Notes under the pieces: model-generated | Databases searched by the model: none | What the model saw: only the letters and a program-made list of their open reading frames with translations | Told to the model about the DNA's origin: nothing | In this document: piece after piece, positions 10,701 to 21,689 of the stretch | Position numbering within the stretch: the first letter of the stretch is position 1 | How the letters are laid out: the number at the start of each line of letters is the position of its first letter | Translations under genes and position numbers: made by a program | From: Aspidapion aeneum | Lineage: Eukaryota > Arthropoda > Insecta > Coleoptera > Brentidae | Direction of reading: 5' to 3' | Length of the DNA stretch: 64,000 nucleotides | NCBI GenBank assembly: GCA_963576565.1 | Contig: OY755042.1 | Span: 1,630,001-1,694,000, forward strand

Positions 10701-11665
10701 AACAAAAAAAAATTTCAGTTTTTGTCTGCCCTGCTCTGATTAGCCCCTGCATGCCAAGCGTGGATTTGAGGGGGCGTAACGTGGTAATTACCCTTTCGCT
10801 AAAAAAAAATATATAGACCTCGAATGAATGAATGAATGTTATGTGGGCGGGAAAAGTCCCATACACTTAAGCCACCTTGCTGGGCCCGTTGTATCCCACT
10901 ATCCATTGTATCAGCCCTGAAAACTGGCCGCCTGGGAAAAGGAGCAGATTTTTCTAGGTTGAAACTTTCTGACATCGTCATGGCTAAGCACACAGTGCAG
11001 GGCACTCGGTTAGGATATGTCAAGGGGATTCTTTGTCCTTCATACACCAACGACACTCCGAGTCTTTAACGATTGCCAGAATGCTAAGGTGTTATTGAGG
11101 CGACAGTGTCCTGTCAAGAGCCCTGTCGCCAGTCTCATAATCTTTACTCCCTAGTGTGAGAAAAGACCTCACTGGAGGCGCGTACCTCCCCGATAAGGAG
11201 CTTGGCCTGTCTCATTCCGTCCGTGTTTTCCCAGAGCGCCTGAGAGCGCCTGTTCAAGTCACATTTTAGGGTCATCATGGCAAGATACTCCGCGATGCCC
11301 ACTATGAGTTCCGGCCCTACTGGATCAGCTGATTACCTCATTCTAGCAAGTTGGTCAGCCTCCTCGTTTCCAAGAATGCCCTCATGTCCTGGCACCCAGA
11401 GGAGATCAACGTTGTTGTGTCCTCCCACGGTTTTTAGTATATCTCTACACTTAGCTAGAAGCGCAGAGCTTACTCTGGTCATCGAAGATATATGTTATTT
11501 ATTCCATGCTCTGGCCGATTTTCCTGACAGAGACAATTCTAGGTTTTTATAACCACACATCAGAATGGCGTATACCTCGGCCTGAAAAACAGTGGCATAC
11601 TTGCCCAGGGCAAAAAGAAATTTCGCTCCTGTTGTTCTGCAGTATACTCCTGCTCCAGACCTCTC
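10700..11665 (-). pseudogene. Non-LTR retrotransposon fragment: RNase H domain and C-terminus
   Basis: Read on the minus strand, 11660-11270 encodes an RNase H-like segment: a region around ALGKYATVFQAEVYAIL, then LLAKCRDILK, NNVDLLWVPGHEGILGNE, and ADQLARM. The order and spacing fit the RNase H domain of I/R1/Jockey-group non-LTR elements. Further downstream come TGHCRLNNTLAFWQ and a degraded C-terminal zinc-binding region, with several frameshifts and stops. After the end of homology lies a tetranucleotide run of cattcattcatt (10821-10837 on the + strand as gaatgaatg), a common 3' tail type. The catalytic RT part is missing, so the copy is 5'-truncated. The clade is not certain. Confidence 0.7.
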
Positions 11666-11669
11666 CTAC

Positions 11670-12050
11670 ATTTTTTAGCCATCGCCGTCGTTTAGTTAAT
11701 TAATATCGGGCTAACCGCATAATTAATCCCCATTACGCCCCCCCCCCCCTAGAATTTGACCCAGATCCGCACTTTCTGCACGCCAATGCTGTAAACTGAA
11801 AATACCATTATTGTTTGCCAAATAAAAACTCAAATAGAGTGGCAAAATTAAATTAGCAGCGGCACGGCAAATGGGGCGTTTGGTTTTTTACTCAATAAAG
11901 CAAACAATGCCAGCCAGCTTTTTATAAAACTTTTGTTGTCAATATCTGTTTTTGTTTTTTCGAGCAGGTAAGTACAAATTTTAATATTTTTTGACTTTTT
12001 GTAATTACGATTAGTACGGTGTAACTCGTAGGTCCAGCTAGAAGCTAATT
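11670..12050. other. Unassigned spacer
   Basis: Contains a run of ten Cs at about 11741-11750. Nothing coding was recognised. Confidence 0.5.
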
Positions 12051-12205
12051 GAAATGAGACAGCTGGCAGCTCAAACGATAAAGAAACATTCAATGATCAA
12101 CAAAATCTACAAATTCCAACCACCAATCAAAATCAACCAAACCGCACTTTTTTACGTCAAACATCAAAGTTGGCGGACAAAAAATAACACCTATACAATC
12201 TGCAT

Positions 12206-12957
12206 GATCAGGATTCTGCATTACAATATCGAATCACTGGGAAATGGATTAAATCAACTAGAAATGCTATTCGCTAACGAAAATACGCTCCATGTATTGG
12301 GCTTGACGGAACACTGGCAGTGTGAGGACTCATTTAACACCATGACAGTAGGTGGCTACTCATTAGTATCGGCCTTCTGCAGGGAGCCAAATAAGCATGG
12401 ATGATCAGCAATTTACTGCAAGAATGGAATAAATGAAAAAGAAAGATTGGATGTCCGCAAATTAGCAGTTTTGTACTCTCTGGAGTGTGCCGCCATCGAG
12501 GTTAACATTAACAATAAAGTGTTTATAATACTAAATGTTTATAAGTCCTGTATCTCCGGAGACATTAACGTGTGTTTGAATCATTTTAAATAATTTTGGA
12601 TAAAATTTGCAATAAAAATATAGCAGTAATTATCACGGGTGATTTTACCATTCATTTTGAGAGTGCAAAGAAACAAATAACTTTCTTATAATTCTTAATT
12701 CATACAGCATATCTCCAACTATAACAGAACACACCTGAATTATGGGAGGTGCCAGCTCATGTACTGACAATATTTTATTTGAGACGTACCACTTCAACTT
12801 TTCGACAAATGTCATCAACGTCGGAAAATTTGACCATAAGGCTTAAATTGTATCATTGGAAATTAACGCTATTAATATCACCAACATTACTGACCATAAA
12901 AGTTATGTTTCAGAAGACTCCATAGAAACATTTTGTAAACAACTTTTAGCTATATCA
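12206..12957 (+). pseudogene. AP-type endonuclease domain of family D
   Basis: The frame from 12206 encodes RILHYNIESL, then LHVLGLTEHW and a GGYSLVSAFCR segment, matching the N-terminal part of the endonuclease/exonuclease/phosphatase fold of non-LTR retrotransposons (Asn and Glu of the active site are visible in YNIESL and LTEHW). After a TGA near 12402 the homology continues in shifted frames (CAAIEVNINNKVFIILNVYKS at about 12490-12546, then remnants) to a degraded SDHK-like end near 12840-12900. Several frameshifts and stops show decay well before the present. Confidence 0.7.
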
Positions 12958-14329
12958 CATCACAACCAGGAAAACCACTTCATGACGTGTCATCTTACAG
13001 GCCAATATCTTTGCTGCCAATTATATCCAAGCTCTATGAGAAATTAATGCTTAAAAGAATAAAACCCATCATAGAAAGACAAGAAATTATTCCGTCTCAT
13101 CAATTTGGTTTTCGAGACAAGCATTACTAATATAATAGAAAAAGCACTAGAAGAGAGAAAAGTTTGTTCTGCAGTTTTTCTAGATGTAGCACAAGCATTT
13201 GACAAAGTGTGGCATGAAGGCCCTACTTTTAAACTAAAACGGTTTCTGCCAAAACAATATTCGGATATTTTGGAATCATACATATCTGATAGACATTTTA
13301 GAGTAAAACAGGAAGACTCATACTCAAATTTAAGAGAAATTCAAGCAGGTGTACCCCAGGGTAGCATACTAGGCCCTTATCTATACTTATTATTCACTTG
13401 CGATATCCCAAAGCCAGAAAATTGTCACTTAGCAACATTTGCAGATGATACTGGTTTATTGACGGTAGAAAAATCTTTTGAAAAATGCATAGAAAAACTT
13501 CAGGATGCAGTCACCGAAGTTCACAGTTGGACCACAAAGTGGCGAATAAAATTAAATGAAACCAAATCAATTCATGTTGATTTTACAAACAAAAATTTAA
13601 ATCACATACAAATAACAATTAACAACATTCCCGTACCATATTCAAATCAGGCAAAATATCTCGGTATAACACTTGATGCACAATTGCGCTGGAAAGCACA
13701 TGTTAAGAAAAAAAAGAAGAACTTGAGATAAGGTATAGAAAAATGAACTGGCTTATTGGAAGGAAGTCCAATTTAACAATTCATAATAAATTACTGCTTT
13801 ATAGACAAATACTGAAACCAGTATGGACATATGGTATTCAACTATGGGGTTGTGCTAAAGAGAGTAACATTCTAGTTTTACAGAGATTTGAAAATAAAGT
13901 ATTAAGAAACATTGTGAATGCACCTTGGTACGTTCGAAATAGTGACCTTCATCGAGATCTAAAAATCGAAACTGTAGCAGAGACTATAAAAAAGTACGCA
14001 AAAAGCCATGAAGATAGACTTCATCGGCATGTGAATGTGGAAGCAATTCAGCTTCTAGACAATACTATGCTAGTTCGAAGACTAAAAAGAGTGAAGCCGT
14101 TTGAGCTAGTTAACTAAGTGAATTATATAAAACAAAATAATGCTACAAACACAACACAATTGTGTGTTACAGACTAAACAAAGCGGGGAGAACTGTTGAG
14201 TGAACCCTAAGTTTAAATCTGACTTTTCTAGTAAATTAAGTTAAAACAAAATTGCTTATTAGTCTTAGTGACTAGATTGTAATACAATAAACACAGTGTG
14301 TTTGACAAATAAAAAAAAAATTAAAAAAA
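12958..14329 (+). mobile_element. Jockey-like copy Jk-C, longest copy, perfect 10-bp TSD
   Basis: The insertion is delimited by agctatatca at 12948-12957 and 14330-14339. It starts within the reverse transcriptase (PGKPLHDVSSYRPISLLP) and ends with the same 3' UTR and A-rich tail as Jk-A and Jk-B. At 1372 bp it is the most complete copy in the window. Confidence 0.92.
12980..14117 (+). pseudogene. Jockey-like ORF2: reverse transcriptase plus C-terminal domain (Jk-C)
   Basis: The first frame (12980-13130) has SYRPISLLPIISKLYEKL and SHQFGFR and ends in a stop near 13127; the next frame (from 13105) carries the RT core: VFLDVAQAFDKVWHEG, AGVPQGSILGPYL, TFADDTGLL and AKYLGITLDAQLRW. The catalytic aspartates (F-x-DVAQAFD and FADD) are present. 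The frame closes at TAA 13729-13731, after a run of AAG AAA AAA AAG AAG at 13705-13719. The C-terminal domain (13743-14117) continues in the -1 frame. Missing are the endonuclease, ORF1 and the 5' end. The copy is dead by truncation, but the RT block has very few lesions, so it is fairly young. Confidence 0.88.
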
Positions 14330-14339
14330 AGCTATATCA

Positions 14340-15759
14340 TGGTAGACTCTATATAACACAAAAAGATCTGCAAATGACGTATGGGAACTCTTTACAGAAA
14401 TGTTTTTGAACTGTTTTAATCATAATTTTCGGCTAAAGAAAGTTAAAATCAAACTTCACAATGCGCACAAAGCCACTAGTCAATGGTGCACACCAGAAAT
14501 ATTAGAACTTAAGGACAAAGTAATTACCCTTCAAACCTTTGCACAAAAACACATCCAATACAATTCGCTCTTTAAAGAATAGAAAACCGTATATGATCAA
14601 AAACTAGATGAATCAAAAAGCAATTACATCATAGCTAAAATTCAAGCCAGGAAAAAGTATGTTTTTATCGCCCACAAATTCATTTGGGGTTATTGAGGCC
14701 GGCTTTAAACTTAAAAATAAAAAACGGTTCGGTTCGGACGGCGTACCCCCCACTATCTTTAAAAAAATGTATTAAGTTTATTGCAGAACCATTGGCACAT
14801 ATATTTAGCATCAGTATGAGCACAGGAATTTATCCAGATGAACAGAAGTTGCATGTGTGTTACCAATATTCAACTACCGCCCAATCAGTTTGCTATCTTC
14901 TTTCTCTAAAATCTATGAAATTCTATCACACAACTACCAAATAAAAAATTTTTAGCCTGGATTTGTACCAAAAAAATCCACAGAGACTGCAATTTTGGAA
15001 TTTAACAACTAGGTGTTTTAAATTCTGGAAGAGAGAGCGACGGCTTGTGGAATGCTTCTTGATCTCTCCAAGGCCTTTGATACTTTAAGCCACTGTATAC
15101 TATTGAATAAACTAGAAGCGTACGGGGTAAGAGGTACTTCATACAACCTATTTAAATCGTATCTGACTGGCAGGAGACAAAAACCCATTATTAAATCCAG
15201 CTGCGGATCTTTCGAGTCAGATACTGGAGAGATAAGTACCGGTGTGCCACACGGTAGCATACTGGGACCTCTTTTCTTTGTTATTTACTTAAACGATATG
15301 GACACATTATTTGAAGAACCAGTACAAAACACAAATTATGCGGATGATACAAACATAGTTGTACCAATAACAGATAATGAACATATTGATGAAAAATGCT
15401 TAGAAATTTGGACCTTAACAAAAAATTGGTTAGACACCAATCACTTAATACTAAACAAAGAAAAAACCAAGATCATAGATATAACCAATTAAAAAATTGC
15501 ACAAGGAAATACCATGACCTTTAACAACAAACAAATAGACTTTGTCAAAAACACTAAATTGCTGGGTTTGATAATCGATGATAAGCTTAATTGCTCGCAG
15601 TTGAGTACAAAATTACCCAATAACCTGATTCATGAAAATACAAAACTGTATAATTTCGTAAGTGCGCTTTGGCCATCAAAACTAAAAGTTGAAGCATGTC
15701 GTACAATACAGGTATACCTATCAATTTTGTACTCAACTGCGACTAGTACTTACAAGTAA
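14340..15759 (+). pseudogene. Reverse transcriptase of family D, degraded
   Basis: From 14340 the frame carries the linker after the endonuclease (RSANDVWELF, then TSQWCTPEILELKDKV). At 14580-15050 the fingers region is badly shifted. The RT core at 15052-15492 shows LLDLSKAFDTLSHCILLNKL, GVPHGSILGPLFFVIYLNDM, and TNYADDTNIVV; the usual PQG is PHG here. A stop at 15490 is followed by the thumb region NTKLLGLIIDDKL in a frame starting 15514. At least four lesions make it non-functional. Family placement within the APE-type non-LTR elements is clear; the clade is not. Confidence 0.8.
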
Positions 15760-15954
15760 ATTTAGCAGTTGGGTGTTTTTTTATTTAATAATTTTGATTT
15801 TAGTCTAGAAAGTAAAAAAGCAAAACATGGTTAAACCTTAAAGTGTTTTACGTGCTTCATGACCCAAGCGTGGAAATGTGCCAAAATCTAGGGGGTGAGG
15901 GGTATAATGGTCCACGGAAACATTATTTATTTAGTTGGTTTTTTTCTAGGCGGG

Positions 15955-16063
15955 ATGGGTAATTACGCGGTTTAGTCGCGTAGCAATGGCTAGAGAAGGT
16001 ATTGTTTTCGACGAGAAAATGTTGAGATAACTACGAAAATGTGTTATTTGGGTGTATTTTGAC
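15955..16063 (+). repeat. Module G, copy 1, left half
   Basis: Contains the module's conserved start (gcaatggctagagaaggtat) and runs to tgtattttgac, where element R interrupts it. The right half resumes at 17684. Other copies are at 24905, 49895 and 57060. Confidence 0.65.
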
Positions 16064-16379
16064 GAGTCGTTAAATACCGAGATGAATTCCATCAAAGGAG
16101 CATGCGCCAAAATTAACGTCAAAATGTCTAATTTAAATTATTGGCGCGAGATCGAAGAGCTTAACGTATAATAAAAAATTCAAGGTATAAAATAATGGTC
16201 AATTCTAATTTTTAGGTATGATTTTATGTAGGTACCGGGTGGTTTTTTATAACCGGAGCACACAGCAACTTTATCATTGAAAATAAAGGGCTATAATAAA
16301 TTGTAGATTTTTTTTGGTTAATTATGATGATGATGAACTTTAAAAGCCAACATAATTTTTTTCTATCCGTCACCATGTA

Positions 16380-17180
16380 CAGGGTGTCCCAAATTCGATG
16401 TTTTTGGGGAGTTTCGGGTATTTCTAGAGGAACTAAAAAAACCTCATCAACCTTTGCGACACTCAAATTTCAAAAGAACCTTAAAGGTGAAAATCGCATT
16501 TTGATATGGCAAGCCGTTTTTAAACTACGGGGTGTTTTTAAAAAGTCTGCATTTTGGGAAGGGGTCTATAACTTGTTTATTTATTAATATTTTTATTTCT
16601 GTGAAATAGACACTTTTTTAAGAAGAATTCAACTGTTAAATTAAATTTCATTTGTCACGTTTAGTTTTTGAGATATCACATAAAATTAATTTTTCTTTAT
16701 GGGATTAGTGGGATTTCTTTATATTTTTGTTTTTTTTTTATTTTTACCACATATTTTAGTTTGCTTAATATTAAAAAATAATAAAGAGGTGATTAAAAAA
16801 TAAAAATAAAGAAAACAATAAAAAAAATTAAAATATTGAGTGTGATACATCATTTTAAAGGAAATTTTAGAGAGAGTTTTAGAGTTATTCTGTAAGAAAA
16901 ATAACAACTTTATGCAATATTTTAAAAACCAAAAGAGATAAATAAAAACCGTTGACATCTGTCAATTCTACAAGAAAAGATCTATAAGAAAGCTATTTAC
17001 ACAAAAGCAAAATGCAGACAAAAACACTCCGTAGCTTAAAAACGGCTTGCTATATCTAAATGTAGTTTTCACCTTTAGGCTTCTCTTAAAATTTGAGCGT
17101 CGCAAAGGGGGCTCAGTTTTTTTCTTTCTCCCCTAGAAATACCCGACACCACAAAAAAACAACGAATTTGGGACACCCTG
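16380..17180. mobile_element. TA-flanked foldback MITE, family E copy 3
   Basis: CAGGGTGTCCCAAATTCG at the left end and its complement at the right end, with TA at 16378-16379 and 17181-17182. The arms are similar for ~200 bp at each side, with a low-complexity AT centre, so it is a long foldback. The arms match E1 and E2. Confidence 0.7.
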
Positions 17181-17182
17181 TA

Positions 17183-17226
17183 CAGGGTGTGACAATGAAG
17201 TCGATTTTTTGAGAGGGAACACCCTG
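17183..17226. mobile_element. 44-bp mini-element with CAGGGTG/CACCCTG ends abutting E3
   Basis: It starts CAGGGTGTGAC and ends GGGAACACCCTG, with TA on both sides (17181-17182 and 17227-17228). The left TA is shared with the right flank of E3. It may be an extreme internal deletion of a family E relative. Confidence 0.45.
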
Positions 17227-17683
17227 TATATTTTTGCATTTTAAGATTCGTCTTTTCTTTTTGATTTCAAAAATTTACAATATCTATGTGCTGCGATTAA
17301 TATTTTTTGAGGTATATGCAGTATTTCTTCTATATTGCATTTCACGTTTATTTTGTTTTGCCATGGGAGTATTGACAAATTTAAATGCGCTAAATCTTAA
17401 AAAATGTTTATCGTAGCATAGACATACAGTAGAACCCCGATGACAGTGTTTATTCAAATTAAATTGGGCAGTAAATAATTTGTCACACAACTTGCACGTC
17501 ACCGGCATTTTCACAGAACAAAAACGACGAATTTTCATCAAAAAGAACTGGGAATTATTAAAGTGTTGCTGTATAAAACCATACTGAAATATCTCTCAGT
17601 TGATTCGTTGGCAGAAGTGACAGATCAACGCTTGCGCACGTCTTGGAATTCATCTCGGTATTTAACGACTCGTGTATTTTGAC

Positions 17684-17870
17684 CTATCTTGGCAATATCG
17701 TCGTGACTTTTGTCTGTGTGTGTGTGCGTGGGTATGTCTGCCCGAAACTCCGGCTTCCCAACCGCTGATCCGATTTTCATAAAATTTTTACGTAAAATAG
17801 TTTTTCATGAGATTAAATGAGAAACTTGGTTATTATTAGAGATATCGATTTCCTGATTGCACCCTACCGT
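17684..17870 (+). repeat. Module G, copy 1, right half, with (TG)n
   Basis: Continues from the interrupted left half: caatatcgtcgtgactttt, a short (TG)n run at 17708-17725, then cgaaactcc and aaccgctgatccgatttt. That last phrase recurs after the microsatellites at 26990 and (inverted) at 49925. Confidence 0.6.
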
Positions 17871-18560
17871 GCTTATTTTTTGAGCCCTTAAGAATGGTGT
17901 AATCAGATTTTTGCTATACCCCGTGGTTTCGCTAATATAGGGAATTTTTGAAAAAATTGCATTTTTATTAATTCCTTGTATCTCGCTTATTTTGCAAGAT
18001 ATTTTTATTCTGTAAAAACCTTTTTATGGCAACTTTTTTAGAGCAAAACAGTAAAGTTATTAATTTTTAATACAGACCTGGATTTCAAAATAACTTAACT
18101 CCGAACCTGGAAATTTCCAACGTAAATATAAATTAAAAATTGCAAGACACACTAGTTGAACAATTTTTAGTTTATCTGTTTTGAAATTTTAATTAAAAGA
18201 TTTATAAATAAAGTAAAAAACATTAAAAAGTTACAAAAATAATATCATAGTAAATATTATTTGATTGTAGCACAGCATCTCATAAAATTTCTTTAACATG
18301 GAAAAACAAGAGCGTGGAATTGACATTGTCATTTTACTTGTCATTTTTTGAATGGCTTCTCAAAATTATTCTAAAATGGCTAGAAATCGACAATACCCAG
18401 ATTTTGAAAAATGTGATATGTTTGACTGCTTTATTCAAGCAACAACATCTTACCAATCAATATTTTTGTGCAAAATACGTTAAGAAAAATTACTCAAAAG
18501 TGCCGACAATGTTTTACGCATAATGGCAATCAGTTTGAATATTTTAAGTTATTATTTTTT
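17870..18560. other. AT-rich spacer
   Basis: Homopolymer-rich DNA; a 69-codon frame at 18314 shows no motif. No feature supported. Confidence 0.5.
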
Positions 18561-18884
18561 GTAATTCGTCATTTTTTTTTGTATTTGTCGTAGACTTTGT
18601 TTCAAATAAATCTTTAAATTAACGTAAAACCATTTTTTATACGACTGTCTTGTAAAAGGGGGTTTTGCGCACGGAGCCCCCGATCTGAAAATGGCATTTT
18701 GCGCACGCTGTATGCAAAACGTTTTGCACACGCTTATATCATTTTTGCGCACGCCTATGTCATTTCTGCATACGGGTCTCCCATCATTGTGATTTTTGTT
18801 GTTGTCACCCATCAATATAAGTTGGCTTAGTTCCGTAGCAACCGTCACTGCTCGTATGTTTTGTTGATTAGATACGTCAAAAAA

Positions 18885-19183
18885 TTGTTGAATTTTTAAA
18901 GTTTTGTTGTAAAAATGTCGGAAATAAAAACAAGTTAAATTAAAATTTGATTTTTCTTTCTTTATTAGCAGTCGTATAAAAAAATATTGTAAAAAACTCG
19001 TTTGAAAACCTCTTTGCACACTCCCTCGACTTGTTTGTTGAATTTTTAAAGTTTTGTTGTAAAAATGTCGGAAATAAAAACAAGTTAAATTAAAATTTGA
19101 TTTTTCTTTCTTTATTAGCAGTCGTATAAAAAATATTGTAAAAAACTCGTTTGAAAACCTCTTTGCACACTCCCTCGACTTGT
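18885..19183. repeat. Tandem duplication, two 150-bp units
   Basis: The unit beginning ttgttgaatttttaaag occurs at 18885-19034 and 19035-19183. The copies differ by a single A in one run, which suggests a recent duplication. It makes an artificial open frame on the minus strand. Confidence 0.9.
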
Positions 19184-19189
19184 AGACCT

Positions 19190-20165
19190 CGCCTTTGGCT
19201 CGGTCTACCAAACTGTCTCGATCGTGTGCAAAGAGTCGTTTCAAACCTTGTTGTTTAAATAACTATTAATTTGCTAAGTTCACCTATATATCTTGCAACA
19301 CTGTGCGCAAACTTCAGCTGTATTGTTTAAAAGGAATTCGGGTAGACTACGGTACCCTCTTAGCCACGAAAACTTTAAAAATACTGTTAGTTAGACTTAA
19401 AAATACTGTTAGTTGCGTGTAAAATTTATAGCTTAATAACAAAACAAAACTTCGAATAATTTTTAAAATATTGTTTTGGATTAACCTTCTCTGCGGTTTG
19501 TTTTTGCTTTGGGCATTTTTAGCATATTTTATAATACAGTAAAGCGACATCAATTTTAATTAAAATCCTGCAGGTAAAATGAATTCACTCAGTTAACGTG
19601 AAAGTTGAGTAAAATATACATTTTGTTTAAATTGCACTAAATATTCGTTTTACGAATAATATACAAATATCAAACAAGTTTCATGGCTAATCTTTCGGGT
19701 CAGCTAGGAAGGTATCAGATCCGTCATGGATAGCAAATTATCTCCCCTCCAAGATAAGTATTTATTTTATTTAATGATTATATCATGTTGTAATACGTGT
19801 GTACCCTAAATGTTTCAGTCCACTGAATTTGACGTGCCTTGCTAAAACCAAGTTAATTTGGACGCTGTCTCTTCTCATTAAAACATTCGTCACTTGTACA
19901 CAGAGAAATACGCCTTAGCGTTAGATACTGTACAAATGTTTGTTTCACTCACTCCAGACATTTCCTTTGAGATGCGAAAGGCCAAGTAAATATTTATTAG
20001 CGTCTTCCTTTGGCTGTGGGAATTTTTAAAACCAAACCCAAAACCTTTGAGTTTAACGTCTTTGCCCATCAATGTACAGGGTAATTATAGTACCTTTGTT
20101 TTGAAGCAAAAGCTAATTTTAGGCCAGTGGAATTACCATATTTTAAGGCAAAAAACATGAAAATT
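19190..20165. other. Spacer with a small direct repeat
   Basis: Contains a 20-bp direct repeat, acttaaaaatactgttagtt-like, near 19370-19415. Nothing else recognisable. Confidence 0.45.
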
Positions 20166-20168
20166 TTT

Positions 20169-21242
20169 AACAGGACTTGAGGCATTGGAAATTGTAGAGC
20201 GACGAAAAACGAAGTAAAAAAAAATCATGCGTGAGCAGAAGCGTTGCAAGCTAGGTTTGGGGGGATAAAAAGGGGCGGGGAATCGTATTATTGCGATTTC
20301 CGGCAAAAGCTGACGTCTGAGAAAAAAGTGACATACAAAAAATCATAAGCCATGAAAATGTTTAAAACTTTTGTGAATGTAATTTTTTACGTCACCTCAA
20401 AATGTTCAAGAAAAATTTAAAAAACCGAATTTTTTTTTTGTTTTTTATCATTGATTTTTGCAAAAATAATGTCAGTTTAACAAAACTTGGCAACAGTAGA
20501 GCTCTTTAGGTGCTAAATGTCCACAATATTTTACAAATAAAAAAATTAAGAAGATATTTGTTTTTTCCGCTCAAAAACACTTTATTTTTAAATAAAATTT
20601 CTCCTGTAGAAAATCACCGTATCCAGTTCTGCTGGTACTTAGTTTTTGACACCGAGATATACTTTTTGGCGAAATAAAAAAATATAATATGCGTAATTTA
20701 AAAACATAAGAAAAAAAATATAAAAAAATTGTCACAATATTTATTTTATAGTCATATTTTTTAAAACTGACTATATTACTTAGTTCTACGCAAGAAAAAT
20801 GGCTATTATTATAGCTAAAAAAATTAGGCTACCTGCCTTACTTTTGGAATATTAATGTATATACATTATAACAAAAATTAAATTTTTTCAAATATTTTTT
20901 TTTTCGCTCTGTATGTTATTTTTAATTTCTTTCTGAGTTTTGTCGCCCAAAGAGTGCCGCCTAAAGCGATGCAGCCTATTTAGTTTTTTTAATTTTTCTT
21001 GAATATTTTAAGGTTATGTAAAAAATTACATTTATAAAAGTTTTAGACATTTTCATGCCCTACGACTTTTTTGTATGTCACTTTTTTCTTCGACCTCAAC
21101 TTTCGCCGGAAATCGCAATAATACGGATCCCTGCCCCTTTTTATCCCTCCAAACCTAACCCGCAACGCCCCTGCTCACGCATTTATTTTTTTTAACTTCG
21201 TTTTTTGCCGCTCTACAATTTTCCAATGCTTCAAGTCCTGTT
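20169..21242. mobile_element. Foldback element with ~260-bp inverted arms
   Basis: The left arm 20169-20430 and right arm 20985-21242 are diverged reverse complements. Landmarks shared by both arms are aacaggacttga, gtagagcg, ataaaaaggggc and a gtgacatacaaaaaa phrase. No TSD was clear, and weaker similarity may extend further outward on both sides. The centre is AT-rich with no coding potential, so it is a non-autonomous foldback of unknown superfamily. Confidence 0.65.
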
Positions 21243-21571
21243 AATAATTTTTTTTCTCTCAAAGTGTAATTTGACTGGTCTATTTTGGGTGTAAAAAATA
21301 TATTTATTGATAGCTTACCTTAGCTTTTTATATATTATTATGTAGAACGCGAATCATTTTAGGTCTGAAATTTATTTAAAGTCATCGATTAATTAGTAGA
21401 AAGCCACAAAAGTTTTTTGTTAAACATGAAAATGTCCCGGCGGTAACGTTTCACTAGAACTCAAGTTTTAAGTTTCTAGATCTGTAAACATATTGGTTTT
21501 GTTATGTTCTATCCTTAGAAAATAAAATAAAACATAAAATAGCCTTAAACAACAAGTAAAATTAAAAAAAG

Positions 21572-21580
21572 AAAAAAAAA
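21572..21580 (-). terminator. RNA polymerase III terminator (T run)
   Basis: On the minus strand nine Ts follow three bases after the tRNA-like acceptor stem, the normal position and form of a Pol III terminator. Confidence 0.55.
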
Positions 21581-21583
21581 TTG

Positions 21584-21655
21584 TCTTCAGCCGGGACTCG
21601 AACTCGAAATCTCTTGCTTTGTACGCAAACGTTCTAAGCATTAAACTACCGAAGA
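21584..21655 (-). tRNA. tRNA-like gene, anticodon ACA (Cys), possibly a pseudogene
   Basis: The 72-nt minus-strand sequence folds as a complete cloverleaf. The acceptor stem TCTTCGG pairs with CTGAAGA, the D stem GTTT with GAAC, and the anticodon stem TTTGC with GCAAG around the loop GTACAAA. The T loop TTCGAGT lies between TCGAG and CCCGG. The A box (TAGTTTAATGC) and B box (AGTTCGAGTCC) are near consensus. Two positions are off: the second G of the D-loop GG pair is C, and the T stem has an A-C mismatch. With T33 in place the anticodon is ACA, which would read the Cys codon UGU; eukaryotes normally use only GCA for Cys. No intron is present. It may be a decaying tRNA gene or the head of a tRNA-derived SINE. 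Confidence 0.55.
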
Positions 21656-21689
21656 TCACACATATACTTTCGGAAAACTTCCAACTATG

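Larger units (their letters stand above)
12054..15790 (+). mobile_element. Family D non-LTR retrotransposon, interrupted by Jk-C
   Basis: The element runs from a leader and apurinic endonuclease region (12054-12957) to a reverse transcriptase (14340-15759) and a short T-rich 3' UTR. Jk-C (12958-14329) splits it. Removing Jk-C and one copy of the 10-bp TSD restores a continuous frame across the junction, apart from one TAG one codon past the duplication. Its 3' end is duplicated at 1-185. Confidence 0.8.
16064..17671. mobile_element. 1.6-kb inverted-repeat element R with a 12-bp direct repeat at its borders
   Basis: The ends are a ~28-bp inverted repeat starting GAGTCGTTAAATACCGAGAT. Directly outside, gtgtattttgac occurs at 16052-16063 and 17672-17683. 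The uninterrupted target is visible in module G copy 2 (near 24975), which has a single tgtattttgacctat. A TSD of 9-12 bp suggests a Mutator-like or related element, but there is no transposase. MITE E3 lies inside it. Confidence 0.75.

Noticed and set aside
18552..19244. 230-codon minus-strand frame
   Set aside because: It arises from the 150-bp tandem duplication; the repeated segments are non-coding and no domain is visible.
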